A stretch of 46,046 bases of DNA, taken from the NCBI GenBank assembly GCA_017473775.1, contig JAFUJH010000062.1, positions 1 to 46,046 on the forward strand, given 5' to 3'. Source of the DNA: Ruminococcus sp. Lineage in GTDB: Bacteria; Bacillota; Clostridia; Oscillospirales; Acutalibacteraceae. Position 1 is the first letter of the stretch; every line of letters begins with the position of its first letter. The notes beneath the pieces are model-generated. The model did not search any database. It had not been told where the DNA came from and saw only the letters and a program-made list of their open reading frames with translations. This document shows, in pieces, positions 18,427 to 27,944 of the stretch. Both the position numbers and the translations under genes were made by a program.

Positions 18427-19743
18427 ATGCGAAGTATTAAATCAGGAAATTTATATATCAAGAAACGCACCTTCCCTGAGTGGCTGATGTTTTTGATTTT
18501 CTTTACTCCTTTTACTCTGGCTTTCTTTACAGAGTTAATCGGAGGTATGGGTTTTGTCAAGTTTATAATCGATGTTTCATTGATTGTTGCTCTGGCAATT
18601 CTTATCACAAAGTCAATTTCACAGTCGAAGGGTTTGTATGCTGTATCACGGGATGTTTTACCATTTCTCATATTGGTGTGCGTTTTTCTTGTGTATACTT
18701 TTATAGTCTATCTGTGTAACTATGAATCTCCCTTTTATTATTTATGGGGTGTTCGTAACAATTTCAGGTTTTATCTGGCGTTTTTTGTTTTTATTGCTTT
18801 TTTGTGTGAGGAAGAAGTCCTCCGCTTTTTTGAAATATTAGATTTCCTTTTCTGGGTGCATGTGGTTATCTGCTTTATTCAGTTCTTTTTCTTTGATATT
18901 GAGCAGGACTATTTGGGTGGAATATTCGGTGCACAGAAGGGATGTAACGGTTACCTCATAGTGTTTATGAGCGTTATAGTTACAAGGTCTATTCTAAGGT
19001 TTATGAACGGTACCGAAAATACATTCAACTGCTTTATGAAGTGCGGTGCATCGCTTTTGGTTGCCGCACTTGCAGAGCTTAAATTCTATTTCTTTCTTTT
19101 TATTTTTATTCTTGTACTGTCAGCAATTTTTACTTCCTTTTCTTTCAGAAAGGTTATCATCATCGTTGCAGGCTCCATCTTCCTGATGATTGCTTATACA
19201 ATCTTAGTAGCATTCTTTGATATGTTTGACGGCTTCCTGTCCTTTGAATATCTCTGGAATTCCATAACCCGTACAAACTACGCATCTAAGGATGATATGG
19301 GCAGATTGACAGCGATACCAACCATAAGCAGACTTTTTCTCACAACACCTGCACAGCAACTGTTCGGAATGGGTCTTGGCAACTGCGATACATCAACAAT
19401 TGATATTTTCAATACAGAATTTTATGTGAACTATGTGGACTTGCATTATTCTGTGTTTTCTATATCATTTTTGTTTCTGGAGACAGGTGCTTTTGGTTTG
19501 ATTATGTATACTCTGTTTTTTATACTATGTTTTGCTTTTACTTTTAAAAAGTTCAAAAAGAACATGGGTAACAGATTTTTCAATCAGATGGCAATGATTA
19601 TTTCCATCCTCAGTGTGATAATGATGGTATATAACTCGTCATTGCGTACCGAGGCGGGATATATGTATTTCTTTATTCTTGCTTTACCGTTTATCGAATC
19701 CGGCAGGGCAGGAGTTGATAATTTAAAGAAATCAAATATTTGA
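18427..19743 (+). CDS. Wzy-like polysaccharide polymerase (O-antigen ligase fold)
   Basis: A 438-residue protein with about 11 hydrophobic segments and one larger extracellular loop (about residues 275-340, containing RTNYASKDDMGRL and FGMGLGNCD). This layout and its place among glycosyltransferases fit Wzy, which joins flipped repeat units. Sequence identity in this family is always low, so the call rests on topology and context. GAGG lies 8 bp before the ATG. It is followed by a strong terminator that closes the first part of the operon. Confidence 0.78.
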   Translation: MRSIKSGNLYIKKRTFPEWLMFLIFFTPFTLAFFTELIGGMGFVKFIIDVSLIVALAILITKSISQSKGLYAVSRDVLPFLILVCVFLVYTFIVYLCNYESPFYYLWGVRNNFRFYLAFFVFIAFLCEEEVLRFFEILDFLFWVHVVICFIQFFFFDIEQDYLGGIFGAQKGCNGYLIVFMSVIVTRSILRFMNGTENTFNCFMKCGASLLVAALAELKFYFFLFIFILVLSAIFTSFSFRKVIIIVAGSIFLMIAYTILVAFFDMFDGFLSFEYLWNSITRTNYASKDDMGRLTAIPTISRLFLTTPAQQLFGMGLGNCDTSTIDIFNTEFYVNYVDLHYSVFSISFLFLETGAFGLIMYTLFFILCFAFTFKKFKKNMGNRFFNQMAMIISILSVIMMVYNSSLRTEAGYMYFFILALPFIESGRAGVDNLKKSNI

Positions 19744-19761
19744 ATATAACTAGCTTTTATC

Positions 19762-19798
19762 GGCAATTGGTAGCTTTTCTGCCAATTGCCATTTTTTT
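19762..19798 (+). terminator. Terminator after the polymerase gene
   Basis: GGCAATTGG (19762-19770) pairs perfectly with CCAATTGCC (19782-19790) and is followed by A and seven T. Confidence 0.92.
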
Positions 19799-19819
19799 AT
19801 AAAAGTCAACAAATTTTAC

Positions 19820-19849
19820 TTGCCTTTTATGTATAAACAAGTGTATAAT
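19820..19849 (+). promoter_or_regulatory. Promoter of the giant secreted protein gene
   Basis: TTGCCT (19820-19825), an 18-bp spacer and TATAAT (19844-19849). The leader to the ATG at 19911 is about 55 bp and contains AAGGAG. Confidence 0.6.
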
Positions 19850-19910
19850 ACATATGGATTGTATTCTTTTGTAAAATAGAATACAAAATTTTATTAAGGA
19901 GAGAAACATT

Positions 19911-22900
19911 ATGAGAAGTTTTTCGATGCGTGTTTTAGCATGTCTTATCGTTGCTCTTATGGTTATCAGTATTATACCTGTTTCTGTAATGGCATCTGAT
20001 GTGGCAGTTGCTTCAAGCACAAACACAAGTGTCACTGATAATTTTGGTGATGTTGGACTCAATGTTATCACAGATGACCAGTCCAATCTTGCCCCCGGTG
20101 TTACTATGAACGAAGTCGTTGCATACGACTCTAACGGTGACCGTGTAGAGATGTATATTACTACAGCTGACACATCAGTTGACACTGTTGAGGTGTACGC
20201 AAACTACAAGGATAATCAGGCAAGTTCCTGGGGTTTGCAGACACTCAGCGAGCAGGTTGCTGCTCTTGAGGCTAACTATGAGGAGCCTTTCAAGGTTGTT
20301 GCAGGTATCAATGCTTCTTACTACAATACAGCAAACGGTAAGCCTACAGGTGCTTTTGTAATGGAAGGCGTTGATGTAACAACTGAGTCCGAAGGTAATG
20401 CTTACGCTTTCTTTGCTGTTCTTAAGGATGGTACCTATATGATAGGTGGAAAGGGCGAGTATTCAAACTACAAGGGCCAGATAAAAGAAGCTATCGGCGG
20501 ATATGTTCACATCGTTAAGAATGGTGCTGTAGTATCAGGTCTTGACAAAACAACAAAATATCCCCGTCAGACTCTGGGACTTACTGCTGATGGTAAGCTT
20601 ATTACAATGACAGCAGATGGTAGCCAGGTTCCCAAGACTATCGGTCTTACATATCAGGAGCAGGCAGAGGTTATGCTTGCAATGGGTTGTGTAGAGGCTA
20701 TCCATCTTGATGGCGGTAACTCTGCTACCTTTGGCGGTGTAAGAGAGGGAACTGATGAGTTTGTACTTATCAACACACCTTCAGGTAATGTTGAGCGTGC
20801 AGTTTCCAACACACTCTGTATCGTTTCCACAGCAGTTGCTGATGGTACCTTTGATCACGCTACCATTTCAGGTGAGTATGATTACTTCCTCCCTTATTCA
20901 ATCTACACATTCTCAGCTATGGGTATCGATGCTTCAGGCGGTCCTGCTGATGAGATTCCTGCTGATGTAGTATGGACATTGTCCGATTCTTCTTTCGGTA
21001 CAATCGAAAACGGCACATTTACCTCCAATGGTAAAACAGGCACTGTTGCAGTACAGATGGAGCTTAACGGAAAAGTTGTAGGCTCTACAACCATCAATGT
21101 TGTTAATCCTACTTCAATTTCTTTTGATGCTTCTGAAAAGACAATTCCTTACGGAAAGACTTCTGCTCTTACTATTGAGGCTATGTACAACCTCAACGAG
21201 ATTTATGCTACAGCGGATGCTTTTGATTTCATAATTGCAGATGCTGCTGCAGGTTCAATGAGCGGTTTTGATTTTACTGCTACCACTACTGAGACCATTA
21301 CAGGTACATCTGTAACTGCAGAGTACAAGTATGCCGTGATGGATGCTATCAGTGTTACTCTGAAGTTCGGTAAGGGCTCTGAAATTATTTATGATTTTGA
21401 GGCTGACAATGTTGACGAGTGGGTTGGTGCCGATTCTATTAATGTCTGGGTTGATTCAGAGAACGAGAAACTCTTAGAAGAGTATCCTGATGCTAAGTAC
21501 ACTATTCTTGATACTCCTAATTCCAGCAATGGTTGCGGAACGAAGACAAGCTCCACTTTCCTTGCTACAGAGGATAACGGTGGACAGGTTAAGCATGGTG
21601 AAAGTGCTCTCGGTGTAACACTTGACCGTACATACGATAAAGATGTAGGCTCTTGGTCTTACAACTACCTGTTCTATACAGGTGATACTCAGGTATGGCG
21701 TGATGTAGCAAACGGCAAGAACGCTACCAAGATTGGTATGTGGATGTATCTGCCTCCTGAGGCAGCAGGCCTTTATGCTCGTATTTGCCGTACATTTACA
21801 AAAGATTCCACAGGCAAGCTTTATACAAACTATGACTATCTTACAGTGGATGGAACAAAGTTCTCCCAGTTTGTAAATATTCCTGAGGATGGTTGGGTGT
21901 ATGCAGAGTTTGACCTGTCAGCTTATAACTATCAGTCTTCGCTTCAGTTTAATCCTTATGAGGATTATGCCATTAACAATGGTAAATCTGCAGACTCTAA
22001 CTATTATCCCGGCTTCCTTCAGTTCTTTGTAAATACATATGATATGGAAGCTGAGAAGGTTACTATTTATATCGATGACATTACTCTTGATTACAGTGAT
22101 GTTACGGATGATAGACATGCACCTGTAATCAGTGCACCTCAGGTTTCTGCAAGTGTTGACAATTTCGTTGATATTACAGGTCAGACTGTTACCAGTAACT
22201 ATCTGTCATTCATAGCTACAGTTGCTGAGAATACAACTAAGTCTAATTACACAGGTCTTGACTATTCAACAGCTAAGATTTATATAGATGGCATTGATAT
22301 GTCTGCTGCTTCTTCATTCAAATGTGCAGGCACAACAATTGCACTTTCCGATGCATACCTCTGCGACGGCAAGCACGAAATCGTATTTGAGATTGCTGAC
22401 AAGCAGGGTAACTACACAAAGCTTACCAAGACACTTGTTGTTGATGGTGATGCAGATAATGCTGTTGTTTCACTTGTTGGTCGTAACAACGGCGGCGATA
22501 CTCCCAAGGCTGGTTCTCTTTATTATATTGATGTGAAGGCTTCTGATGCATCTCAGGTAACCGGTGTTAAGACTACTCTCAAGATGCAGACAGCAAACCA
22601 GTTCCAGCTTGATTACATCACGGCTGCAGAGGGTGTAGAGTTTACATACAAATTCGATGAGCTCAACAACGCACTTACTCTTGATATCAAGAACAATTCC
22701 GCTACAGGTGAGACAGCTCTTGTTACAATTCCTGTGAGAGTTTGGTCTTGGAGTGAAGAAGCAACAGGTGTTACTGCTGAAGCACAGTGGGCTACAACAC
22801 AGACACCTATTGTTAAGATTCAGGTTGAAAGTGTTTACGGTGAGGTTGATTTTGCAGAAGGCGTTCTTGACAGCAATTATGTCTGCAGTTTCTACTCAAA

Positions 22901-25292
22901 CCTTAATGTTGCTACCGAGGTTGACGATGCTACAAAGTGGCATTCACATACAGATACCGCAGTGGATGATCTTGCAGCAACCTGTACTGAGCCCGGTTAC
23001 ACAGGCAGAACATATTGCGAAGGCTGTTCATCCATCGTTGATTGGGGTACAACAGTTGATGCAACTGGTCACAATTATGTTGTAATCGACGGACTTCTCC
23101 AGTGTGAGGATTGCGATGTTCTGTTTAGTGGAGAGTACATTGATGGCAAATCCTATGTTGACGGTGTTACAGTTGGAGGTTGGGTTGACGACTCTTACTA
23201 TGTAGATGGCGTTAAACTTACCGGAATCAATGAGGTTGACGGTTATTACTATGACTTCGGCGATAAGGGTGTATGCACAGGTAAGGTTAAGTATACAGGT
23301 ATCATTACCGACGCTGATGGTTTAACCCGTTGCTCAAAGGTAGGCGTTATTTCTACTGAGTGGCAGTTTATCGGTGATTCATGGTATTACTTTGACCCCG
23401 ATACAACTTATGGTATCAACGGTACACATAAGATTGGTCAGGTGACATATGACTTTACAAACGGTAAGATGGATAGCGGTGTATGGGTAACTACACTCTA
23501 TGGTATCAGATATTATGATGGTCCCACAGCTCTTCGTACAGGTTGGTACGAGATCGACGGCAAGGACTACAACTTCGAGGATTATTACCTCGTTTATGGC
23601 GGATATCAGGTTGTTATCGAAAATCTCGTAACTCCTACTATCTACTACTTTAAGGAAGATGGTTCCTGTGACAGAGATACAGTAATTCCTGACGGTTTCT
23701 ATACAGATAGAAACGGCCTTGCTTATGTAAAGAACGGCAAGATCGCAATGGGATTACAGAATATTGATGGTGATTACTACTACTTCGGTGCTAAGGGTTA
23801 TGCTATCACAGGTGAGTATGCAGGCTACCTCTTCGGTGACGATTATAAGGCTGTTTCCGGTCTTATCGATAGAAACGGCGTTCTCTGCTATTATGAGAAC
23901 GGTAAGCCCAGAATGGCCGGTCTTATCGAGATTGACGGTGACTACTACTTCGCAGGCGGCTCTAAGGGTCAGGTTGCAATCGGTACTCAGTATGTTTGGG
24001 AAGGTAACGGTATTCTTCCTAACGGCACATACACCTTTGGTGCAGATGGCAAGATGCTTCAGGGCATTGTCGATGATAATGGCGTTCTCAAGTATTATGA
24101 GAATGGTCAGCCTAAGATGGCTGGTCTTATAGAGGTTGATGGTGCATATTACTTTGCATACGGCTCCAAGGGTGAGGTTGCTACAGATACATACTATGTA
24201 TGGCAGGGCAACGGAATTCTCCCTGAGGGAACATATAAGTTCGGCGCAGACGGTAAGATGCTCGATGGTGTTGTTAACGACAACGGTGTTTACAGATATT
24301 ATGTAAACGGTCAGCCTAAGATGGCAGGTCTCGTTGAGATTGACGGTGACTATTACTTCGCATCCGGCTCCAAGGGTGAGGTTGCAATCGGTACTCAGTA
24401 TGTATGGCAGGGTAACGGAATCCTTCCCAACGCAACATACAAGTTTGGCGAAGACGGCAAGATGCTTCAGGGTATTGTTTACGAAGACGGCGTTATCAGA
24501 TACTATGTAAATGGTCAGTATAAGATGGCAGGTCTCGTTGAGGTTGACGGCGATTACTACTTCGCAGGCGGCTCCAAGGGTGAGTGCTCTGTTGGTACAC
24601 AGTATGTATGGCAGGGTAACGGCATTCTTCCCAATGCAACATATAAGTTCGGCGAAGACGGCAAGATGCTCAAGGGCATTGTTGAAGAGGACGGCGTTCT
24701 CAGATACTATGTAAATGGTCAGCCCAAGATGGCAGGTCTTATCCAGATCGACGGTGACTATTACTTCGCATACGGCTCTAAGGGTGAGATCGTTGTTGAT
24801 CAGGTATACTATGTATGGCAGGGCAACGGCATCCTTCCCAACGATAACTACGAGTTCGGAGCAGACGGTAAGATGCTTGACGGTATTATCGAGAAGAATG
24901 GCACACTCTATTACTACGAAACAGGTAAGCCCAGAATGGCAGGTCTTGTAGATGTAGATGGTGACTATTACTTCGCAGGAGGCTCTAAGGGTGAGATTTC
25001 TACAGGCAAGACCTATGTATGGGAAGGCAACGGAATTCTCCCCGAGGATAACTACTACTTTGATGAAAACGGTAAGATGCTTGACGGCTTTGTAACTGAG
25101 GACGGCGTTCTCAAGTATTACGAAAACGGTAAGTATGGTAAGGTAGGTCTCCATTACATAGATGGTTACTATTACTTCATCGATTACGGTGCAAAGGTAA
25201 TTACAGATCAGTCCTACTATGTATGGGAAACCAACGGTTACACAATTCCTATGACTTACAAATTTGATAGTCTTGGTAGAGTAATCTTATAA
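19911..25292 (+). CDS. Secreted phosphodiester glycosidase (NAGPA domain) with wall-binding-type repeats
   Basis: 1793 residues. A signal peptide (1-29, cleaved near VMA-SD) precedes a NAGPA-type phosphodiester glycosidase domain (about 55-305) with VVAGINASYYN and HLDGGNSAT (265-273), which hydrolyses sugar-phosphodiester bonds. Then follow a bacterial Ig-like segment (about 310-400), a beta-sandwich region (about 490-720), another beta-rich segment (~845-960), a CTEPGYTGRTYCEGC motif and a YYY/DG-rich tail with seven ~68-residue repeats resembling cell-wall/glucan-binding repeats. AAGGAG precedes the ATG. It has its own promoter and terminator within the capsule locus. It probably acts on, or is anchored by, the surface polymer made here; this is inference. 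Confidence 0.88.
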   Translation: MRSFSMRVLACLIVALMVISIIPVSVMASDVAVASSTNTSVTDNFGDVGLNVITDDQSNLAPGVTMNEVVAYDSNGDRVEMYITTADTSVDTVEVYANYKDNQASSWGLQTLSEQVAALEANYEEPFKVVAGINASYYNTANGKPTGAFVMEGVDVTTESEGNAYAFFAVLKDGTYMIGGKGEYSNYKGQIKEAIGGYVHIVKNGAVVSGLDKTTKYPRQTLGLTADGKLITMTADGSQVPKTIGLTYQEQAEVMLAMGCVEAIHLDGGNSATFGGVREGTDEFVLINTPSGNVERAVSNTLCIVSTAVADGTFDHATISGEYDYFLPYSIYTFSAMGIDASGGPADEIPADVVWTLSDSSFGTIENGTFTSNGKTGTVAVQMELNGKVVGSTTINVVNPTSISFDASEKTIPYGKTSALTIEAMYNLNEIYATADAFDFIIADAAAGSMSGFDFTATTTETITGTSVTAEYKYAVMDAISVTLKFGKGSEIIYDFEADNVDEWVGADSINVWVDSENEKLLEEYPDAKYTILDTPNSSNGCGTKTSSTFLATEDNGGQVKHGESALGVTLDRTYDKDVGSWSYNYLFYTGDTQVWRDVANGKNATKIGMWMYLPPEAAGLYARICRTFTKDSTGKLYTNYDYLTVDGTKFSQFVNIPEDGWVYAEFDLSAYNYQSSLQFNPYEDYAINNGKSADSNYYPGFLQFFVNTYDMEAEKVTIYIDDITLDYSDVTDDRHAPVISAPQVSASVDNFVDITGQTVTSNYLSFIATVAENTTKSNYTGLDYSTAKIYIDGIDMSAASSFKCAGTTIALSDAYLCDGKHEIVFEIADKQGNYTKLTKTLVVDGDADNAVVSLVGRNNGGDTPKAGSLYYIDVKASDASQVTGVKTTLKMQTANQFQLDYITAAEGVEFTYKFDELNNALTLDIKNNSATGETALVTIPVRVWSWSEEATGVTAEAQWATTQTPIVKIQVESVYGEVDFAEGVLDSNYVCSFYSNLNVATEVDDATKWHSHTDTAVDDLAATCTEPGYTGRTYCEGCSSIVDWGTTVDATGHNYVVIDGLLQCEDCDVLFSGEYIDGKSYVDGVTVGGWVDDSYYVDGVKLTGINEVDGYYYDFGDKGVCTGKVKYTGIITDADGLTRCSKVGVISTEWQFIGDSWYYFDPDTTYGINGTHKIGQVTYDFTNGKMDSGVWVTTLYGIRYYDGPTALRTGWYEIDGKDYNFEDYYLVYGGYQVVIENLVTPTIYYFKEDGSCDRDTVIPDGFYTDRNGLAYVKNGKIAMGLQNIDGDYYYFGAKGYAITGEYAGYLFGDDYKAVSGLIDRNGVLCYYENGKPRMAGLIEIDGDYYFAGGSKGQVAIGTQYVWEGNGILPNGTYTFGADGKMLQGIVDDNGVLKYYENGQPKMAGLIEVDGAYYFAYGSKGEVATDTYYVWQGNGILPEGTYKFGADGKMLDGVVNDNGVYRYYVNGQPKMAGLVEIDGDYYFASGSKGEVAIGTQYVWQGNGILPNATYKFGEDGKMLQGIVYEDGVIRYYVNGQYKMAGLVEVDGDYYFAGGSKGECSVGTQYVWQGNGILPNATYKFGEDGKMLKGIVEEDGVLRYYVNGQPKMAGLIQIDGDYYFAYGSKGEIVVDQVYYVWQGNGILPNDNYEFGADGKMLDGIIEKNGTLYYYETGKPRMAGLVDVDGDYYFAGGSKGEISTGKTYVWEGNGILPEDNYYFDENGKMLDGFVTEDGVLKYYENGKYGKVGLHYIDGYYYFIDYGAKVITDQSYYVWETNGYTIPMTYKFDSLGRVIL
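23851..25289 (+). repeat. Seven tandem ~204-bp coding repeats
   Basis: The C-terminus of the 1793-residue protein repeats a ~68-residue unit. Fixed parts are GKMLxG, the YYxNGxPKMAGL segment, VDGxYYFAxGSKGE, YVWxGNGILP and YxFGADG. Units start near 23851, 24052, 24253, 24460, 24661, 24867 and 25074; the first and last are more diverged. The repeats are similar at DNA level, so unit number may vary by recombination. Confidence 0.85.
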
Positions 25293-25299
25293 TTTAAAA

Positions 25300-25337
25300 G
25301 TCCCCCAACTATCCTTGGGTGGTTGGGGGACCTTTTT
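25300..25337 (+). terminator. Terminator after the giant secreted protein gene
   Basis: GTCCCCCAAC (25300-25309) pairs perfectly with GTTGGGGGAC (25322-25331), followed by CTTTTTC. Confidence 0.93.
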
Positions 25338-25393
25338 CGTTTATTTACAGTATATTTTGTGTGTATTTCTGTACAGAATTTGTGGTGAGTTGT

Positions 25394-26548
25394 ATGAAAA
25401 GCAGATTTAATTATAAAGTTCCAATCGTTATTGCTTCCTTTATATTAATCGCTGTGTTGCTTATTGTAACTATGCAGATTGATAAGGCACATCGTTATGA
25501 GGGCCCTGAATTGGAGGTAAAGCAAAGCACACCTACTCTTGAGCTTAAACCCGTAGACGGCGAGGTATTCCTCGTCAATCCTGTTATAGCTGAGTGGATG
25601 AACAGCGATGAATCCGCTATATCTATGTATAACTCATTCAGAGAAGCAGGTCGTATTGATAATCCCGACCCCTTTACAGTTGCTTATTCACTTAAAGGTT
25701 TGCCTTATGATGTTAAGGTTGAGTCGCAATATGTAGAAGTTTCAGAGAATAAGGATTTCAGTAACGCAATAAAGGTTTCTGTTGACACCAAAAAACGCTT
25801 TGCAGAAATATACAATCTTTATACAAATACAACCTATTATTGCCGTGTAACCGTCAATCTTTCTAACGGAGAGACACTCACTGCTCAGGGCGAGTATAAA
25901 ACTGCGGTCTCACCCCGTCTTATTTTGGTTGATGGTATAAGAAATGTTCGTGATGTAGGCGGCTATGTCAATTATGAGGGTAAAACAATTAAGCAGGGAA
26001 TGGTTTACAGAGGAACCGAGCTTGACGGAGCAATAAGTAAGAAATACACCCTTACAGATGCAGGCGTTAATACTATGGTAAATGAGCTCGGCATCAAGAC
26101 CGAGATTGACCTCAGAGGCTCAGAGGTTACAGATGTTAAGCACTATCTTGGTGAGGATACAGAGCATACTTATCACAGCTTTCTGGCGTATATGGACCTT
26201 TTCACAGAACACGGCATGAATAAAACAAGAGAGATATTCCAGATTCTCGCTCAGCCTGAATCATATCCGGTTTACTTCCATTGCACATATGGTGCCGACC
26301 GAACAGGTACCCTTGCATATCTGATTCAGGGCATACTTGGTTTATCCGAGGAACAGCTTCATGACGAATGGGAGCTTTCTGTATTCTTTGCAGGCGGAGC
26401 CTTTGATGAAGATATGGCTAAGTTTGAAGCAGCTATTATGGAGTATAGGGGAGACACAATTCAGGAGAAAATTGAGAACTTCATTCTTGATACCGGTGTT
26501 ACCTATGAAGAAATTGAGAGTATCAGAAATATACTTCTCTCTGAATAA
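25394..26548 (+). CDS. Membrane-anchored, extracellular tyrosine-phosphatase-like protein
   Basis: 384 residues from ATG 25394 (GGTGAG upstream); the longer frame begins inside the preceding terminator. An N-terminal membrane anchor (about 9-27), an Ig/Fn3-like segment (about 40-170), then a Y_phosphatase3-type domain: GIRNVRDVGGY, YRGTELDG, IDLRGSEV and the active-site loop HCTYGADRTG (296-305; catalytic Cys 297, Arg 303). The active site would face outward, which is unusual for a Tyr/Ser phosphatase in a capsule locus. Possible targets are surface phospho-proteins, phosphoglycans or phospholipids; none is shown by the sequence. 33 bp before the flippase gene. Confidence 0.87.
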   Translation: MKSRFNYKVPIVIASFILIAVLLIVTMQIDKAHRYEGPELEVKQSTPTLELKPVDGEVFLVNPVIAEWMNSDESAISMYNSFREAGRIDNPDPFTVAYSLKGLPYDVKVESQYVEVSENKDFSNAIKVSVDTKKRFAEIYNLYTNTTYYCRVTVNLSNGETLTAQGEYKTAVSPRLILVDGIRNVRDVGGYVNYEGKTIKQGMVYRGTELDGAISKKYTLTDAGVNTMVNELGIKTEIDLRGSEVTDVKHYLGEDTEHTYHSFLAYMDLFTEHGMNKTREIFQILAQPESYPVYFHCTYGADRTGTLAYLIQGILGLSEEQLHDEWELSVFFAGGAFDEDMAKFEAAIMEYRGDTIQEKIENFILDTGVTYEEIESIRNILLSE

Positions 26549-26581
26549 ACACAATGTTTTTTATTTAGGAGGTGAAAGCAT

Positions 26582-27892
26582 TTGAACAGCAAAAAAGTAT
26601 TAAATAATGCTAAATGGATTATTATTTGTAAAATTGTTCAGTCTGTTATTCAGCTTGTTGTTGGAATGCTTTGTGCCAGGTTTTTAGGACCGGATAACTA
26701 TGGACTTATTAACTATGCAGCTTCAATTGCGGCATTTGTAACCCCTGTGATGAGACTTGGCTTTGATGCTACACTTGTTCGCGAGTTAGTAGAATCCCCC
26801 GAAAAAGAAAAAGAGATTATGGGTACATCTCTTTTACTTAATTTTATTTCCAGCATTGTTTGTGTAGGAAGCGTAACTCTTTTTGCAACCTTTATGAATA
26901 TGGGTCAGGGTGAAGTTATACTTGTTTGTTTTCTTTACAGTATCTCACTCTGCTTTGGTGCGATGGAGATGATACAATATTGGTATCAGTATAAGCTGAT
27001 GTCAAAATATTCTTCTCTTGTAGCGCTTACTTCTTACATAATCGTATCACTTTATAAGATATTTTTACTTGTCAGTGCAAAAAACATATATTGGTTTGCG
27101 TTATCGCATTCAGTAGAGTACGGCACAATTGCACTGATTCTTATTGCTATTTATTTAAAGAAAGGTAGCGGCTTTGCTTTTTCTTTTAATATCGCAAAAA
27201 GTATGTTAAGCAGAAGTAAGCATTACATAGCTGCTTCGCTTATGCTTGTTGTGATACAGCATACAGACCACATTATGCTTACAACAATGGTTGGTACGGA
27301 AGAAAACGGTTACTATTCTGCTGCTATAACTACCACTACAGTAGTTCAGTTTGTTTATATGGCCATTGTTGATTCTTTCAGACCTTTAATTCTGCAGAAT
27401 AAAAAAGACAATTCTCCTGAATATGAATTGAACACAACTCGTCTATATAGCATAATTCTATATCTCGCTTTGGCTCAGAGTATAGTGTTCACTTTGCTTG
27501 CAGGTTTAATAATAAAAATCCTGTACGGTGCTGATTTTTCAAACGCAGTACCTGTGTTACAGATTCTTTCCTGGTATCTTATGTTTTCCTTTATGGGTGT
27601 TGTACGCAATGTCTGGATTCTTGCAGAAGGAAAACAAAAATATCTGTGGAGAATTAATCTTACAGGTGCTCTTTTTAACATCGTGTTCAATACAATTCTG
27701 ATTCCGTTTTATGGTGCAAAAGGTGCTGCCTTTGCATCGTTTATGACTCAGTTGTTTACAAATTTTATACTTGGGTTTATAATTAAAGAAATGAGACCCA
27801 ATAACAGGTTAATTTTAAAAAGTCTTAATCCTGTATTTTTCTTTAAAGAATTAAGAAAAATACTGAATATGATAGTTAAGCGTAAAACCTGA
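26582..27892 (+). CDS. Wzx-like polysaccharide flippase
   Basis: A 436-residue protein of the MOP/PST superfamily with about 12-14 membrane segments. It has the family N-terminus (ARFLGPDNYGLINYAASIAAF) and the usual LPFYGAKGAA-like motif near segment 11 (IPFYGAKGAAFASF). It would move the lipid-linked repeat unit across the membrane for polymerisation. The start is TTG at 26582, set by AGGAGGTG 7-8 bp upstream; no ATG fits. It follows the phosphatase gene closely, so the two are probably co-transcribed. Confidence 0.9.
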   Translation: MNSKKVLNNAKWIIICKIVQSVIQLVVGMLCARFLGPDNYGLINYAASIAAFVTPVMRLGFDATLVRELVESPEKEKEIMGTSLLLNFISSIVCVGSVTLFATFMNMGQGEVILVCFLYSISLCFGAMEMIQYWYQYKLMSKYSSLVALTSYIIVSLYKIFLLVSAKNIYWFALSHSVEYGTIALILIAIYLKKGSGFAFSFNIAKSMLSRSKHYIAASLMLVVIQHTDHIMLTTMVGTEENGYYSAAITTTTVVQFVYMAIVDSFRPLILQNKKDNSPEYELNTTRLYSIILYLALAQSIVFTLLAGLIIKILYGADFSNAVPVLQILSWYLMFSFMGVVRNVWILAEGKQKYLWRINLTGALFNIVFNTILIPFYGAKGAAFASFMTQLFTNFILGFIIKEMRPNNRLILKSLNPVFFFKELRKILNMIVKRKT

Positions 27893-27944
27893 GATTTGCT
27901 TGTATCTGAGGTTTTAATATATAAATATTATACGGGGTGGCATT

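Noticed and set aside
23754-25154. 466-codon open frame on the minus strand
   Set aside because: It lies antisense to the seven coding repeats; the frame stays open only because the repeat unit lacks antisense stops. The translation is repetitive and no ribosome site was seen.
23851-25289. CRISPR array
   Set aside because: The periodic repeats are 200 bp long, in frame and coding; no short repeat-spacer pattern was found anywhere in the window.
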